From the NCBI GenBank assembly GCA_963824985.1, contig CAWGRQ010000007.1, positions 1 through 64,000 on the forward strand: a stretch of 64,000 nt of DNA. Reading direction: 5' to 3'. This document shows, piece after piece, positions 63,775 through 64,000 of the stretch (position 1 is its first letter; the number at the start of each line of letters is the position of its first letter). The notes under the pieces are model-generated. The model ran no database searches, was not told where the DNA came from, and saw nothing but the letters and a program-made list of their open reading frames with translations. The position numbers were made by a program, and so were the translations under genes. Origin of the DNA: JAFNAG01 sp963824985 (GTDB lineage: Bacteria; Acidobacteriota; UBA6911).

Positions 63775-64000
63775 TCAGGTACCCGTTCTTCTGACGCGCT
63801 CGAATCCGTAGTCTCCGGAAAGGAACGCCCGTGCCAGGATACTTGCGGCCGCCTGGCTCTCGATTACCATATCCAAATGCCGGGATGCGACCATCAGACG
63901 GCCCAGCATCACCAGAGCCTCCTCGATCTGGTCGGCGTTGCGTTTGGCAAGCAGCGCTTCGATGCGGTCGCCCACCTGCTTGACGACAAATCCATTCTGC
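63775..64000 (-). CDS. PEP-synthase-like protein, C-terminal end only (copy 6, cut by window edge)
   Basis: The frame enters from beyond 64,000 and ends at 63775. The visible 74 residues include GFVVKQVGDRIEALLAKRNA, then IEEALVMLGRLMVASRHLDM and a closing AFLSGDYGFERVRRTGT. This matches the last segment of the other copies (IEDLLAMVGRLIGCARQLDV ... AFIQGDYEFFDF in copy 5). One base separates its stop from the copy 5 start, so the two are translated in tandem. Confidence 0.8.
   Translation of the reverse strand, partial: QNGFVVKQVGDRIEALLAKRNADQIEEALVMLGRLMVASRHLDMVIESQAAASILARAFLSGDYGFERVRRTGT

Noticed and set aside
1..64000. tRNA, rRNA or selC genes
   Set aside because: I looked for TTCGA-loop and acceptor-stem patterns and found no convincing cloverleaf; a covariance-model search would be decisive.

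Overview
The window falls into two blocks that do not look like one genome. Positions 1 to about 14,710 are very GC-rich. They carry ordinary genes: a PHP-type tyrosine phosphatase, manC, a polyprenyl synthetase, selA-selB, a sensor kinase / substrate-binding protein / LuxR regulator trio, a MacB-type ABC exporter and a radical SAM protein. Nearly every one of these genes is broken by several small frame changes. The radical SAM gene stops in mid-domain at about 14,710, where a complete xylulokinase gene ends on the other strand. The simplest reading is a chimeric contig whose first part is error-rich sequence from another GC-rich bacterium.

From 14,713 to 64,000 nearly all reading frames are intact, apart from a 2.5-kb stretch at 25.3-27.9 kb. 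A von Willebrand protein of the type described as acidobacterial (18.8 kb), a dissimilatory-style ATP sulfurylase (28.0 kb) and DsrK/HdrD-like iron-sulfur proteins suggest an anaerobic, sulfur-metabolising Acidobacteriota-like bacterium. This assignment is inference.

The second block, from about 20 kb on, reads as a redox/sulfur signalling island. (a) 20.3-25.1 kb: a c-haem sensor kinase, a response regulator fused to a GcvH-like domain, a protein-kinase-like protein and a porin. (b) 25.3-29.8 kb: a small conserved protein, sat, and a frame-disrupted DsrM/DsrK-like pair. (c) 30.2-39.5 kb: two PEP-synthase-like proteins around a two-component pair, then an ArsC-PAS-sigma54 activator. (d) 39.5-45.1 kb: TGTAACA repeats and a sigma54-type promoter, a 74-residue protein, a macrodomain protein, a cytochrome-b-like membrane protein, an HdrD-like protein fused to a receiver domain, a Cys-rich PAS kinase and a receiver. 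(e) 45.1-64.0 kb, minus strand: more PEP-synthase-like proteins, each near regulators, TauE/SafE exporters, PF09608/TIGR02186 membrane-anchored proteins and UspA.

The most unusual content is a paralogous family of about 850-residue proteins: five complete, one cut by the window end, and one possible N-terminal relative. They keep the PPDK/PEP-synthase ATP-grasp and phosphohistidine domains but replace the PEP-binding TIM barrel with a different conserved C-terminal domain. They sit among three separate fusions of redox-enzyme-like modules to signalling domains (HdrD-receiver, ArsC-sigma54 activator, receiver-GcvH). Two dispersed repeat families are present. One is a MITE-like element with 9-bp target duplications at both copies.
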